Assembly: GCA_029207755.1 (NCBI GenBank) | Contig: JARCOQ010000006.1 | Coordinates: 69,848,093 to 69,912,092, forward strand | Origin: Chamaea fasciata | Taxonomy: Eukaryota; Chordata; Aves; Passeriformes; Sylviidae | Direction: 5' to 3' | DNA length: 64,000 bases | In this document: positions 11,553 to 23,975 of the stretch, piece by piece | Layout: each line of letters opens with the position of its first letter | How positions within the stretch are numbered: position 1 is the first letter of the stretch | Program-made: the position numbers and the translations under genes | The notes under the pieces: generated by a model | The model's input: only the letters and a program-made list of their open reading frames with translations | What the model was told of the DNA's origin: nothing | Database searches by the model: none

Positions 11553-11710
11553 CGTGTGGGGACAGGGACCTCGGTGAGAGCTCCCAGCATGACCGCCTGC
11601 TGCAGCCGCACAAAGGCAATGAAGGGGCTCTCCAGGAAATCCACCTCCCCGACCAGCACGTTGGAGGCCTCGGCGTCACGAGGCAATTTCTTCATGAATT
11701 TATTCTTCAG
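11553..11710 (-). CDS. SLC4A4: SLC4A4 exon 8: N-terminal domain core
   Basis: This 158-bp exon encodes residues 227-278 plus two bases of Arg279. It has acceptor gctgcag|CTGAAG and donor ACG|gtaagg. The acceptor is preceded by repeated ctg/cag triplets, so an upstream in-frame cag could be tried as an alternative; the chosen one restores [11 protein letters not shown] exactly. The protein then reads [19 protein letters not shown] and ends [18 protein letters not shown], the start of the conserved Band 3-like domain core. Confidence 0.97.
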
Positions 11711-14700
11711 CTGCAGCAGTGAAAGAGGAAGGAAAAGAAAATTAAGTTGCGTTTGGCACGTTCTTCTCATCTCTGCACCTCTGTGGCGTAACCGCGCAGG
11801 CTCGTGGGCTCTGCAGCGTGCACCCTCAGTGTGGATCCAGCCATGGAGAAATGTCATCAACAGGGAATGGGAAAACACTGCAGGAGCAGCAGCAGCCACT
11901 GAGTTGTGGCTAAATCTCAGCCTCTGCGAGACGCCTTTGTTTCAACCTCAGCAGGGGCAGAATCGATTTGGAATTTAAGGCTTTTGAGAACCCTGCCCTC
12001 AGCTGGTTCCCAATCTGCCCCCTCTCTCCCTGGGTGATCTCTGGAGATGCTCTGTGTGCGCCTGGCAAAGGGTGAATGGAGAGGGAGGATGTACTGCCAG
12101 GAGCACCAGGGAGAGGGGGGCACTGAACTGGGCTATGAATCCCTAATGAGCTGCATGAGGAAGGAGAAAAACGGAAAAAGTCTCGAGAAAACACATAAAT
12201 TGATTAGACAGGAAGAAAACTGCTGGGGCTATCCTACCCCTGCATGCTTCAATCGGGATTACCACCAAAAGAAATAGTAAATAAGCATCAAGGAGCACTG
12301 TGGAGGAAGTCTGGAAAAGCGCCACCAGTTCTTCCACACACAGTGTTTGGGAGCACGGCGGTGGTAAAAAAATTAGGGGAAGATGGCAAATCCACAACAA
12401 ACATTTAGTTTATGTCACCAGGTTGGTGGTGCTGCTGAACAAGGATCATTCAGCAACACCAGGGCCAGTTTAGACACCTGGCCCAAACGCAGGTGATTCT
12501 CTGAGCCAGAACTGACCTGCAGGGTTTCCTGTGGCCACCCAGTTCCTGAGGCCGAAGGCTCCAGCCCCTTCCCCCTGCCCAGCACAGCAAACCACCGTCA
12601 CTAATTTTGAAAAGCTGCCATTACAGTGGTTGTTTTTAATCTCCAAACAAGGTTGGCAGCACCATTTGCCGCTTTCTTAAATCATTTATCAGACAGGCGA
12701 TGAGTGCAGTCAGCACTTAAAATCCATTCTGAACATTCCCCAAAGAAGCTTTGGAAGGACCTGACTCCTCAGCAGCATCCAGGAACAAGGGAGGGAGGAG
12801 GGAGCTTCACTTTCCCCTGCCAAATTGAACATCATTCCAGCCCAACCACTAATGTTACGTTAAAAGCCACAGGTCTCCAGCACTGTACTTGCAAAAAGGC
12901 ACAGCAACCTCAAAATCTCAATTTCCTTAAATGTACTGTAGCACTTGGATCATCGACACCACTCTGGATCAATTGGACAGGAAAGCAGCTCCTAAGTACA
13001 CACTCCCAAGTAGCACTCAAAGAAGGTTAATTCCCCCCGGAACTTGAACCTGTCTCTGTCTTTCTGTATTTGCTCACATGTAGGTTTAAGATCAACTGAT
13101 CACCTTCCCACAACTTATCCCATGAACATCTGCCTCCAGGGGCACCTTCCAGGCTCCAGGCTGCTCCATCACCCAAGGATGCTTTAGAGAGCCACTGTGG
13201 ATATGGGGAGAAAGCAGGCAGGCAAAACTGTTCTCTGCGTCAAGAAAAACAGCAAAAGTAAAGGATGTTCTGGTTAACTGAACTTTCTAGAAACTTTTCC
13301 TTTCCTCTTTTCCTCCCGAAGGGCGGCATTGACTGCACTGGAAGACAGCCATTTTCACTGGAGCTTCCGTACATCACCCAGGCTGACAGACCTCAAAACT
13401 GGGAATGTCTGCTTCTAACTGTGGAGATGACAAGATGCTCCAACAGGAAAAGCAGGCAATCGCTCCCACAATCAATCACAGGGCCGCACTCCCAAGAATG
13501 GGATCCATCCAGTGCCTCCCTGTCCGTCGGTCCCCAGGAAAGGCAGGAGGGTTTCTCTAAACAAGGCCAATTTCTTTTTGAACTTCAGTGCTGCCTTTGG
13601 CACAGATCCCCTGTTGACATGGAAACACCGGGTTGAATACACGGTGCCTACACCACAACAAATAAGAAGGGTTTTGTGCCTCCCTCTGACTGACTGCATT
13701 CATTCCGAGCCAGGCTGGTCCCACATCCAACCCCTCTGGAAGCAGAGATAACAGCGGGTCAGGAAACTCCCCTTATATCAACATACATTCCCTTTCTATA
13801 TGCTGCTGCATCAGCTCAGGAATAGCAGGTCCCTGGGAAAACAGATCTCCTTTCATGTCCCCTTTATTTTACACGTTGAGCACTGAGGGAGTCCTGGTGG
13901 TTCAGCCACTCGGAGCTGCCAAGGACATTCTAATAGAGCACAGCCAAAGGATTTCTTGCAGGAGGAGGGACTGGAGTGGGAACAGCAGTAGGAACTTCCC
14001 CAGCTTCCTATGGTCTGCTGGCACTACAGCCACAGAGGGGCTGATAAAGCATCTACCTGACTCTTTACGGTCACTTTCCTTCACACATAAGCTGAAAAAA
14101 AAAAAGAGTTTTAAATGTTTTTAAAATATTAAGATGTGCCTGCCCCATCCCTGGAAGTGTCCAAGGCCAGGCTGGACAGGGCTTGGAGCGACCTGGTCTA
14201 GTGGGAGGTGGCCCTGCCCATGGCAGGGGGTGGAATAGGGTGATATTTAAGATCCCAATCCATTCTGAGATTCTGGGATTCTGTGAATATTGTGCCAGTG
14301 AAAAACCTGACCCAACAACTTGATGTTCAGGAGCTGGAAGAACTCTCCAGCCACGAGAGGTCCTGGTTTTACGGACATAGCTCCAGCACCACTCAAGTAT
14401 CTGGCAGCAGAGAGCTGGGGAGCCCAGGAGACGGCAAGAAGTCTAGATGCTCATTTTTTAATTGCTAGACAGAAAAGAAGAATAAATGGTCCCAAAATGC
14501 CACTGCTTATCTCTCCAGCTGCAAATGCCCAGGGCATTATCTGTGGCCAACACCTCCTAAAATACGACAAACGAAGGCAAATCCCTTCTCTGCGCTGCTA
14601 CCTCAGGAGCAGTGCCCTGCCCAAACAAACACAATGAAAGGGAATACGCCTTCTCTTCCCTAATTATCTTTATAAAATGCCAAGCAAGCCCAAAGCAAAA

Positions 14701-17190
14701 AAAACACAACAAAAGAGCAAAGCCCAAATCTGTGGGCCCTCCCTGAAGCTGTTTCTCTTTGGAGCAGTTTGAGTCGGGGCCCCAGCGGCTTCTGCAGGAG
14801 ACAGACCCAGCCTCTTTGCAATCCCAGTGGATGGAGCCAGCATTCCCACGGCAGGGAGAGCCAGCGGATGCAAACTGCCTGATTCAGTAGTCGTAGGTAA
14901 AACTCCTGAGCCAGGCAGAGCTGTCTGGGTCCCTGGCAGTAGGGATGAATCCAGGAGGATCCTCTGACAGAGCAGACCTCTGACATGCATGTGAAACCTG
15001 AACCTTACGACACACAGAGAGAAGGAGCAGGAACGCTACAGATTAAAGGAGTATGCTGTTTACAAATTCCCTAGATTACTAGCTGCAACCCTTCCAAACA
15101 GCATTAAAGGTTGCAGAACTGAACATTAAGGATGTAGGAAGACAGGAAAATCACTGAAGGTACCAAGAAGTTTGGCCAAAGCCTTTTTTCCTCTAAAACA
15201 CGGGCACGCAATCCTCTACCTGTGTAAAACCAGGGACTGATTAAGGATGCAGGAAGGCAGCACACAACTGCTACAAGCTGACCTCACCTGCCGCACTTCT
15301 TACACACATACAAATAAACAGAAATCGGGATGTGCTGTGTCTCCAGCAGACTGCCCCTTGCCCGTGTGGCCTGGCTAACTTCCCACCTTCCGGATGGAGT
15401 GCCCAAATAACAACAGCCAGTCTCCCCGCTGCCAAGGCAAGTGAACCTGTTCCCTTTGCAGCTTGTGTTGTGGTAACGCGATGGATTATTGCCGGGCCTC
15501 CTGTGTGGCACACCGAGTCCTGCTCAAGGAAGTTGCCAGGCACCACCACAATGCCACAAGCTCCATCAAGGCAGGATTTTGAGTCCATCAGCCATGAAAA
15601 CTGAGCTCCAAGGTGATGTCTCAAGGCACAGAGGACAAGGTTCCCACTTCTGCAAAGTTCATCAGGACACGGGCTAATTAACTGAGAGGATTTTTGGAAC
15701 TCCACACTTAGCAAGAAACAGTTCTCACTACCAAGAGCCAGGCATTATGTACACTGGAAGTTAAGAACTTGGGAGCCTGCTCCCAGCTGCATCTATAAAC
15801 AGATTTCCCTATTAGTGCTACCAAACCTTCTATTTTTATACACAATTCTCCACAAGAGCCCATTATCTGAATTTCCAGAGACACGGGAGGGGCAGTGGGG
15901 ATGGTCTGCGCTGCTGAGAGCTGTGAAGCTGCCGCAAGGCTCAGCCCCAGCTTTGGGCTGGTCTAGCATTAAAACCCCGATTACAAAGGGACTGAATATA
16001 TAACACAGCAATTTGTCCAATGGAAAAAAGCTATTTAACAACCCTCCTTCTTCCCCAGGTGTGGCTGCGTGTATTAAAGGAAACAGGCATTTTGGAAACA
16101 CAATCAATACAGATGATACTACAACGCTGCATGACTCTGAGGTCAGTGCAAAACACGCTGTTCCCCTTCTCTTTCCATGGAAGTCTATCTCTTTAGGCAA
16201 ATATCTATTTCTCTTTTTAAATATTTAATTAGTCTGAACTCACTTTTCTACCTCGATTACGTTGCCGTGTCCCTTTCAGGACACACTTACAGAAGACTGT
16301 GACTAGCCATTGTTGAAGGACAGGAGTCATCCTCAACTGGCCAGCAACGCTGTGTTACCCAAATAATTTTCCTAAGGGACTCTCATTTGCATTCAGAATC
16401 ACCATGGGACTAGGGAATGCTGAAAGACGCAGACAGAAAAAGGGATTCTCCGAAAGAAACAGCCGGGCTTTGAGAATAACCCACTTTTTGAACCCAGACA
16501 AAGGTTTTTTGAAACTTGCACAGAGACCTCATTCAGCCACCAGTTCTCTAAGAGCTGGAATAAACTTACTCCTACCCCTCAGAACCGGCAGCCTTCAGAA
16601 AGGACGGAAACACACACAAAGACAGCCCGTACGCCATACCACAAACATCACCCCAGCCTAAGGAAGAGTCCATGGAGATTTGTCACTGGAGGCCAATTCT
16701 GACTCGATTACTGACTGTGTTTTGGAGCTGCTCTCCCACGTTACCTGTCAGCACAGCCACCTTCCTGCTGGGACATTCAGGAGGTGGTGGCACTTGTTCC
16801 ACCAGTTGCTGCAGCAGGGACACGTTCCCCTACGTGCTCCTGCCCTACCCCATGGCTCCTGTGAACACTCAGCCCAGAGTGTTCCTCTGCAGATCCCGGT
16901 AACCCCTCAGCAGGAATAGGATCCAAAATCCAACACTCCTTGGGTATTTTCCCTCCTTCCCCACGGGGATCAGCAAGATGTCACCTATGTGGTGTCACTT
17001 GCTTCAGACCTTGTAAGAGATTGACCTGCTGTTTCCAAGAGTCGGTGCTTAAAGAGTGGAGGAACCAGTCACAGGACTAAAAAATACTCACTCCTCTTCT
17101 TTTTCAGGGCTAAAGTACAGAGGAGCCCTTTCCCAGCTTCCAGCTCCTCTCCAAACACATCCCCGAGGGAAGGCCGGGCCTGCAGCTTAC
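11711..17190 (-). other. SLC4A4: SLC4A4 intron 7 (5.5 kb)
   Basis: The donor is gtaagc. The intron carries a CR1 copy (14131-14287). I see no other gene, and the several 100-aa open frames in it have no recognisable family and no splice context. Confidence 0.85.
14131..14287 (+). mobile_element. CR1 LINE 3' end
   Basis: The sense CR1 tail is well preserved: 'ccccatccctggaagtgtcc', 'gacctggtctagtgggagg', 'ctgcccatggcaggggg', ending in the octamer-like 'attctgggattctgtga'. Confidence 0.93.
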
Positions 17191-17267
17191 CTGGTCCTTC
17201 TCAGGCTTGTCTGAAATGTCGTTGAGGCTGGTGGAAGTCAGGTTTCGGTGAGCCATGGCTGGGCTGC
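17191..17267 (-). CDS. SLC4A4: SLC4A4 exon 7: regulatory linker
   Basis: This 77-bp exon encodes residues 202-226, after two bases completing Gly201. It has acceptor cgttgcag|GCAG and donor CAG|gtaagc. The protein reads [19 protein letters not shown] and KPEKDQ, the Ser/Thr-rich hydrophilic linker between the two halves of the cytosolic domain. It differs from human at only a few positions (Ala for Thr, Thr for Ser). Its starting phase (1) is also what the candidate cassette exon upstream would need. Confidence 0.95.
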
Positions 17268-18116
17268 CTGCAACGACAACATCACCAGTTAAAGCACCCG
17301 CTTGGATCCAGTCAGAACACAGAGGCTCAGGCTACAGCAACACCTTTCCCTGGGAGGCTGATGGGGGAATTCCAGACCCTGACAGGCTGCTTCCTGCCAC
17401 TTGATGGGGCACAGGGGGGATTTAAGATGCTAATGCTTTGTCACCTCTGACCCACAGCAATCCAGTGACTCCCAGGACAGCAAAAGAGTCCAAGGACTTG
17501 CCGGAATTCCTGCCTGTGGGAGGCAGGCAAAGCAGGACCACACCGCTGGCCAGGTTACCCAGGACCCACCACAAACCCAGGGCTGGGACCTTCCAGGGTG
17601 TGAAGCCCTGGCCTCAGCTCTCCTACGTGGCTGGCATCTGCCCTCCTCAGCATCCCAGACACTGCACAGGCAGAGAGGAAGGTGGCAGCTCCTGGTCCTT
17701 TGAGACAGCCCCTAATGAACGCCTCCCTCGCTCTCAGGAAGCTCATTAACTAAGCTCACGAACCCTATGCATCTCACTGATTAAAACAACGTGAGTGCCA
17801 CACTGTGGGCCAAGAGTCACCAATTCCTGACACCAGATCCTCCAGAGAGGTGAAGAAACTCTCCAGAGACACGGCAGAATGATTAAATTTAGAACAACCC
17901 GAAACACAAGCAAATAACAAACCAATAGCAAACAAAGACTCCTGGGACGGATACAGCATTGGAAATCACAGCGGTCAGTATGAACAGTTCTAAATTATCC
18001 CAAAATATTCCCATCCCTTCTCGTCACGTTTGCAGGAACCTGAAACACAGCACCAGGCGCTTTTATCCCAGAGTTTCTGACCACGAATGTCATTGGAAAG
18101 AGAGGAAATACTAAGG

Positions 18117-18131
18117 AAAAAAAAAAAAAAA
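18117..18131. repeat. Poly-A run
   Basis: Fifteen consecutive A residues with no retroposed gene body recognised beside them. Confidence 0.85.
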
Positions 18132-19330
18132 GGTGAGGAGGCATCTCCCAACTGAGGGTGCGTTTTGAGAAAATATTTATTTGATATTACTTAAAGGAAT
18201 GTCCAAGTTCTCAGCGTTCATCAGCTCCCGGCACAAACAAGCTCAGTAATAAATCAGCATCAGGAGCAAATAAACAAAGGAGTAGGAATAAAAAAAACCT
18301 CTGGACTGCCCAGACCTGGGTTTTCTTCACAGCATTTATGGGGATGGATTCAAAGGAGCTGTACCTGCTATGTGTTACTGGCACATCCAGCAACATCAGC
18401 ACAGCCAAAGCCACGCACAGTTAGACAAATCAAGGACTCCAGAGGGGGATCCCCAGCTTCATCTGCTCCTGCTGTTATTTAAGACCCCACTTAGCTGCTA
18501 TTTTTTTCCCCGATCACATCACTTGTTTGTTTTGTTTACCAGACTCCAAGCCGACTGTTTCCAGGGATACAATGACCCTTCTCCCAAGAGGAGGAGGCTT
18601 GAGCCTTCCTCTCCCATTGCTACCAGCCTCCGTCTCCTAGGGCGCTCAAAACAGCCGTGCTCAGCCAAGGACTCGCGAGGGAAGTACGGCCAGCAGTCCA
18701 AACCCCTCCGTGCTCTTATCTCGTCCGATGAATTAGCTCCATAGTCAGCTGTCAAGGGGAAGCCCCTGGAATTCAGCCTTCAGTCGCCTGCCGTGGCCAC
18801 CGAAGAACACCTCTGTGCCACAAGCTGTGCCTTCCCGGGAGGAATGGTGTGCTCCTCTGGGATCAGCAAGGCTCCCGCGAGTCACGGCTGGCACAGGGAC
18901 TCAGACAGGAGCGCTGCCAGAGACCTGTCCGGCTCACCCCAGAGAGATCAAGCTGGCAGACTATCTCTGAGGATAATTTATATGAAAATTAAAATATCTA
19001 AGCCCCTTTAACAGCCAAAGGATCCTTCAAGAGACAAAGAAAAGTGCTAGCAGCCAGCTTAGATTGCCCTTGGAAGGGGAGTGTGGCCTGACCTAACTGC
19101 TTCATCCCAGATGAAGGAGAAAAAGGGAAACAGAATGAAACAGAGCAGTGGAGGGGACAGTGAGGATAAAACGAACAGCCAGAGCAGCACCACTCCCCAC
19201 GGGATGCATCCGTGCTCTTCCCACTGTTAATGCAGCAGCAAGCATTAGGAGCCCGGCTGGTGGGACTTCCCACTTCCTCCTGCTCTCCTGGCCCCCAGTG
19301 TGCCCGCCCCGAGCCCTGCCCGGCACTTAC

Positions 19331-19426
19331 TGAGCCATCCCACGCTGGGGCTGCGCTGCACTCCCAGTTCATCATCCAAGGTGCGGGTGGCCAGGCAGGG
19401 CACGGAGCTCTCGAGCGGGCTGCGTG
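19331..19426 (-). CDS. SLC4A4: Candidate alternative cassette exon of SLC4A4 (96 bp, 32 aa)
   Basis: Seen: on the minus strand a 96-bp segment is bounded by acceptor ggcacaag| and a consensus donor CTCA|gtaagt. Before the acceptor lies a pyrimidine-rich tract of more than 50 bases (19429 to about 19500) that contains ttaac, a plausible branch point. The phase is 1 in and 1 out, the length is a multiple of three and there is no stop. Nearly all third codon positions are G or C. Spliced between exons 6 and 7 it would replace Gly201 by Ala, then add RSPLESSVPCLATRTLDDEL, GVQRSPSVGWL and Ser before SPAMAH. The insert adds eight serines and two threonines, including two RSP motifs. Inferred: it enlarges the regulatory linker that varies by splicing across the Na+-coupled SLC4 family. 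I do not recognise it from mammalian NBCe1. The alternative is a chance open segment. Confidence 0.6.
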
Positions 19427-20079
19427 CTTGTGCCAGGCAAGCAGGAGACAGGAGCAGCAGCACAGAGCAGGAGAGAGCAAAGGGGAAAAGTTAAAAGAAA
19501 AGAAAATAAAATTATGCCAGAAAGAAAGGCTCAAGCAGTGGTACAGGAAAGCTAGGCAGGAGAGAAGGTTTGAGCCGCACTGTGTGGTCACCAAAGGCCA
19601 CTCATTTGGATCCTGACATCTCCTCCGCAGCTCCACCTCGCAGTGTTCACTTGGCAGGGCTGGACACAGCTCTCCATCCCTGGGGTCTGAAATTCAGGCA
19701 TCTTTGAAGCAGATCTCACGGGAGTGAGCAGGGAATAGTTCCAGGCTGCAGCACCATCAGTAACAACGGGCTTTTTGAAAACAAAGATCAGGCCATGGCC
19801 CAGGAGCCAACTTTGAGCACCCTGGCCCCATCCGTACATACTCAGGCACACCAATCCAGACTTGGAATTGCTCGTCACTGGTCTGCAAGGCTTCCAATGA
19901 TGCCAATGCATACACTGATAGGGGTTTTCCAAGCACTCCTTGGACACCACCTCAGTTCTGACTTCAACTGCTTTCCTCTGTGCTGGCATTGTTCAGCTGA
20001 TGCCACTGTTCAGCCACGAAGGCACTGAGGTCACAGTTCACGTGAAAAACACTGAACTGCTTAATGCTGATCCAGAGGA

Positions 20080-20193
20080 GCCATGGCTGCCCCATCCCTG
20101 GAAGTGTCCAAGGACCAGGGCTTGGAGTAACCTGGCGGCTGCAACGAGATGGTCTTTCGGCTCCCTTCCTACCCAAACTCTTCTAGGATTCTA
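20080..20193 (+). mobile_element. CR1 LINE 3' fragment
   Basis: The sense CR1 tail 'ggctgccccatccctggaag' is followed by 'cagggcttggagtaacctgg' and a decayed 'cttcctacccaaactcttct' end. Part of the central box is deleted. Confidence 0.85.
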
Positions 20194-21507
20194 AAACAGA
20201 ATAAAACCTTTCTCCCCCCGCAGCCAGGTGCCCTCCTGTCTGTGCCTCAGCTGACACCTTGCCAGCAGCCTGCGATTCCCACTCAACTGTTTCCAAACCA
20301 CGCTGCCAGCACAGTGTGAACAAACAGTGCTCAGGAGGTGTTTAGGCAGCTCCCACGCGGTGATGGGACCGTGCCATTATTTATGGTGGTTAAACACACA
20401 CACTTAAATGCATCACGGTTTTCTACAGGCTCTGCCAGTTTGGGTTTAGCAGCATTTGATCATTTCTCACTTGCCAAAGGTGTTAAATTATACCGAACGT
20501 TGGCAGGCACAAAGCTCTGAAAGAAAAATCTCAAAACGGATAGCAAATATCACAGGAGGACGGCAAATATTGATCAGTCCTCGGGCACCTGGGGACCACA
20601 GATCCCATGTTATTCCATGGCAAACCCCAAGGTGTGCCAGCTGGAGAGCTGCTAGCCCAGGGGTTAGGTTCTGCTCCAGGGGTGCAGGACAAGGGCTGTG
20701 CCAGAAAGGGATACAAAGAACTCTTCAAAAGCCACTCAACAAAACCAGACACACACAAAAAAACCTGTCAAAAACCCATGAAAAGCCCCTGCAGGAGTCC
20801 CATTGACATGAAACGTGGAAATATCCCTGCTGAACACTTCATGTGCTCAACCTTCCAGCAGTGGAAGCAAGGACAAGGGCCGTGTCTTCGCAAGGTCACG
20901 TGGAGGGATTGCTTAGTCCAGCTCTGTATGCCCAGAATTTGGGCGATCATCTTCTTCCGACTGAACAGACAGCAGAGGAGAGTGGTGATTCATGCTGCTC
21001 CATCCGTGGCACACAGGGAACTACCCTCTTTTGCCCAATTCCTTTCCCAAAGCAAAGGGATTCCTGACAAAACATCCTGCCACAGCACGACCCGTGTCAA
21101 CATCTATGATGCAGCGACGAAGGGCAGGTGCCAGAGCACACCTTGGCCGTGTCTCTGCCCATCTGATCGCTACCTCACCTTCAAACAGAGCAGTGGCATG
21201 AATGGTGGGGGCTGAGGATGATCTGCTCCCGGGGGCCACAGAGCCACCCCTAGGGAGGGTTGGGAAAGGATAGAGATGCCCCAGGACCAGTTATGGCAGG
21301 GAGATGGGGCAGTACATCATTCTTTCTGCATTTCTGAGGCATCTGGGATAACTGCAAGGGGCTCATTCATCTCAGAAGTTGAAAATAACATTTTGGAGGC
21401 CCTAAGACTTCAGTTATTTAAGCACTCTGAACCAAGTGAGACAGAGGCACCTCAGGATTATTTTGAGCCATGGCCCAGGGTGTATTTCCAAATTTCACAT
21501 CTAGCAA

Positions 21508-21580
21508 ACAGATCCCACCCCTGAAAGTGTTCAAGGGCAGGTTGGCCGGCCTGCAGAAGGTGTCCCTGCTGGGCCAGTCA
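21508..21580 (+). mobile_element. Short decayed CR1 fragment
   Basis: 'cctgaaagtgttcaagggca' and 'gaaggtgtccctgctgg' follow the CR1 sense order at the right spacing, but both ends are lost. Confidence 0.55.
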
Positions 21581-23180
21581 AGCAGGAGGCAGCCACACCA
21601 GCCTGTTATGCTGCCGAGCAGAGGGCAGGCGGATGCTCAGACCTGGTGGCAGCGTCAATACTGGATGGAAGTTTCACTGACGCCGAAATGAAAACAAATA
21701 CCTACCCGGAAAGAAACTCTAGGGAAATTCAGGAGTGCCTGGGGCTGGTGGCACAGTCATTATGGTGATTAGCTATGCTTGGAGACAGCTGCTCTCCCGT
21801 TGGCCTCATAAAATTTTTATCTGTCTAAAGGACATGCGAGACTCATTGAATCCAAGGGTATAACCTGATCAAATACTGTAGTTCTGTAGTTACTGTTTCA
21901 TTAAAGTGTAAATAATAAATAACAGTAACCACTATTCATGAGGTACTCCCCCCACATGTCAGTCTTGCCCTCCCAAGTCTCAATGCATTTGTACTGTCAT
22001 GGAACAGAACGTGTCATACATCCTCAGAGCACATAAATATCCCAGGTGGGAGAACTGAGACAGAACAACAAAAAAGGAGCGGCTGACGGCCAGACCAGGA
22101 GAGAATTCCTGGAGAATCAGTGCAACTGAGCGGGACCTGCACTGCCCATTCAAACAAGAACCTGGAAGGAATGAAAGGGAAATCACTTAAAATCCAAGTA
22201 AAGAAGGCCCTTAGCCATGAAAAATGAGGAGGGGCTGAGTGAGAACGTGAGGAATGGCCCCTGCCAGCATCACTCTTCCTGGGCTAAGCTCTGCCTACGG
22301 GCAGGAAAAGGGGTTTGCGGCCGAGAACTGAGGGCACCCCCTGCAAGAGAGCACCAGTAGCCGAAGCTGTGTGTGTCTGGTGCTCAGCCTCCCACGCACA
22401 GCCACAGGCCAGGATCCCACTCCTCACAGCAAACCCGGCCATCAAAGGTCCAGAAAAGGTTCGGAGTCACAGGGGTGGTAACAGAAAGCAGATGCCTTCT
22501 GCCCAAACCGCGGGGAGCACACCACGGCTGCGGCTTGCAGCCACGCGGTCTAGCAGAAGGAGTCCCTGCCCACGGCTCCTCCAGCTGCAGGACTCCTGGG
22601 GCCACGCTGAGCCCCTTCCCTAAGGCTGTACGCTCCTCACAGTGCCCGCCCCAGAGGCCGGTCCCTCTCTGCTCCACGGGACTCCTGCAGGGAGGGTCAC
22701 CGAGGAGAACGCTCCCTTGGCTCACGTTACTGCACCTTGCGTTACTCGCTCCTTCACCGCCTCGTCAAGGCTCTCCGACACGACAAGAGGCATCACCCAG
22801 AGCAAGAAACAGCCTCCACGTGCACACACACGCCTGCTGCAAAGTCAAAGGATGAGCCAAGGCAGGAAATAGTGATCAAGGGTGAGAACAGGTTACGAAG
22901 GAATGTTACGGTGAGTTTTAGCAGCCCAACACAGCAAGCTAAGAGGCCTTCGGTGGAGCAAGAAGAAAAGAATTTCTTCACCTGCTTTTATTTCTGGGTG
23001 TTTTTAAATGGCAACTTTTAGCCCAATTTCCAGACTGCCACAGGAGACAGTTGAGAGAACTCCAAGGCACGACAAGAGGCTTAAAAACTCCTCCTTTTTT
23101 TATCACAATGAGCAAGAATACCCCAGATCTCCACCCAAGGGCAAGCACTGAGTCAGTGCTCAGGCCTCCATAGCTGTCTG

Positions 23181-23204
23181 CACACACACACACACACACA
23201 CACA
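23181..23204. repeat. (CA)12 microsatellite
   Basis: Twelve uninterrupted CA units in intron 6, likely length-polymorphic. Confidence 0.95.
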
Positions 23205-23795
23205 TTTAGGGACACCACTACCAACACGGCACTACCTAGTACACCATTTCCAGAGAGAAGACGAGACATATTCACAACACACACCACAAAACTATTTTAA
23301 GACGAACAAAGCAAGATGGGAATCGGCTTTACCCCACTGGACAACGATTGTATGGCAATAAAATGCAAGCTGGATGTTACTGCCAGGTCACTTTTGATTC
23401 ACAGTGCCACCGGCACTGTCTCTCACGGACACGGAATGTGCACGGAAGCTTGGTCTCTGCCCAAATGTTTCAGGTGATCGGCCTTTTAAGGTTCAGGCGC
23501 CACCAAAGTTTTTTTGCGGATCTCTCTTTCCTATTGCTGCTCCTAAACTATCCCCTAGACACCAGCTGCAAGAGCACCCCCTGCCCTGCCCCTGGAGTCC
23601 CTGTCAGTCCAGTGAAGATGTGGTTAGAGCGCCGTGCCACGGCCGAAGCAGCCTGCGGAGCCCCCGCTGATGCGCCATCAGCACGGTCTCGCCGCTCCCT
23701 CGGGGGTTAGGAAAGCAGTGTCAGGGCCACAGTTAGTTCTGGGCGGGTGGGTTGCCGTGACAGAGAAGGCCATAGCCAGGGAGCCTCTGCATTAC

Positions 23796-23975
23796 CATTA
23801 TCGGGGTTGGAAAACATCCTACTTGCACTGGAGACGGTCTTTCCAATGTCAGCCAGCGAGCGCAGGTTGGACTTCTTGGTCTGGTGCCGGTGCTTCCTGA
23901 GCAGCGTGTAGGTGACCTTGTCCTTCAGTTCGCATTTCAACAGCCCCGTCTCGATCTGATTGTCAACGATCATCT
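23796..23975 (-). CDS. SLC4A4: SLC4A4 exon 6: N-terminal domain with serine switch
   Basis: This 180-bp exon encodes residues 142-200 and parts of Glu141 and Gly201. It has acceptor ccacag|AGATG and donor AATG|gtaatg. The protein runs [20 protein letters not shown], then [20 protein letters not shown], then [16 protein letters not shown]. The serines in SSAS correspond by position to Ser232, Ser233 and Ser235 of human NBCe1-B, reported as regulatory phosphorylation sites, and all are kept. An internal donor at 23821-23822 could remove the last nine residues (listed separately). One conspicuous change from human is Cys for Pro in LLKCELKDK. Confidence 0.97.
23821..23822 (-). promoter_or_regulatory. 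SLC4A4: Alternative 5' splice site in exon 6 (NBCe1-D/E type)
   Basis: GCAA|gtagga lies 27 bases before the main donor and in the same phase. Using it ends the exon at 23823 and joins A to GC of exon 7, giving SSASSPAM in place of [17 protein letters not shown]. That is a clean nine-residue deletion, the same as described for mammalian NBCe1-D and NBCe1-E. Whether it is used in this bird is not visible. Confidence 0.6.

Larger units (their letters stand above)
17268..23795 (-). other. SLC4A4: SLC4A4 intron 6 (6.5 kb) with a candidate cassette exon
   Basis: The constitutive donor is gtaatg, a weak match at +5. The intron holds the candidate 96-bp exon at 19331-19426, CR1 pieces at 20080-20193 and 21508-21580, a (CA)12 tract at 23181-23204 and a poly-A run at 18117-18131. 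I see nothing else to annotate. Confidence 0.85.

Noticed and set aside
18998..19636. Minus-strand open frame of 212 codons overlapping the cassette exon
   Set aside because: It uses a different frame from the phase-compatible cassette, is low in complexity (runs of Leu, Phe, Cys from the pyrimidine tract) and matches nothing.
20607..21215. Plus-strand open frame of 202 codons in intron 6
   Set aside because: It shows no known domain and no promoter or splice context; a chance open frame in GC-rich intron is more likely.
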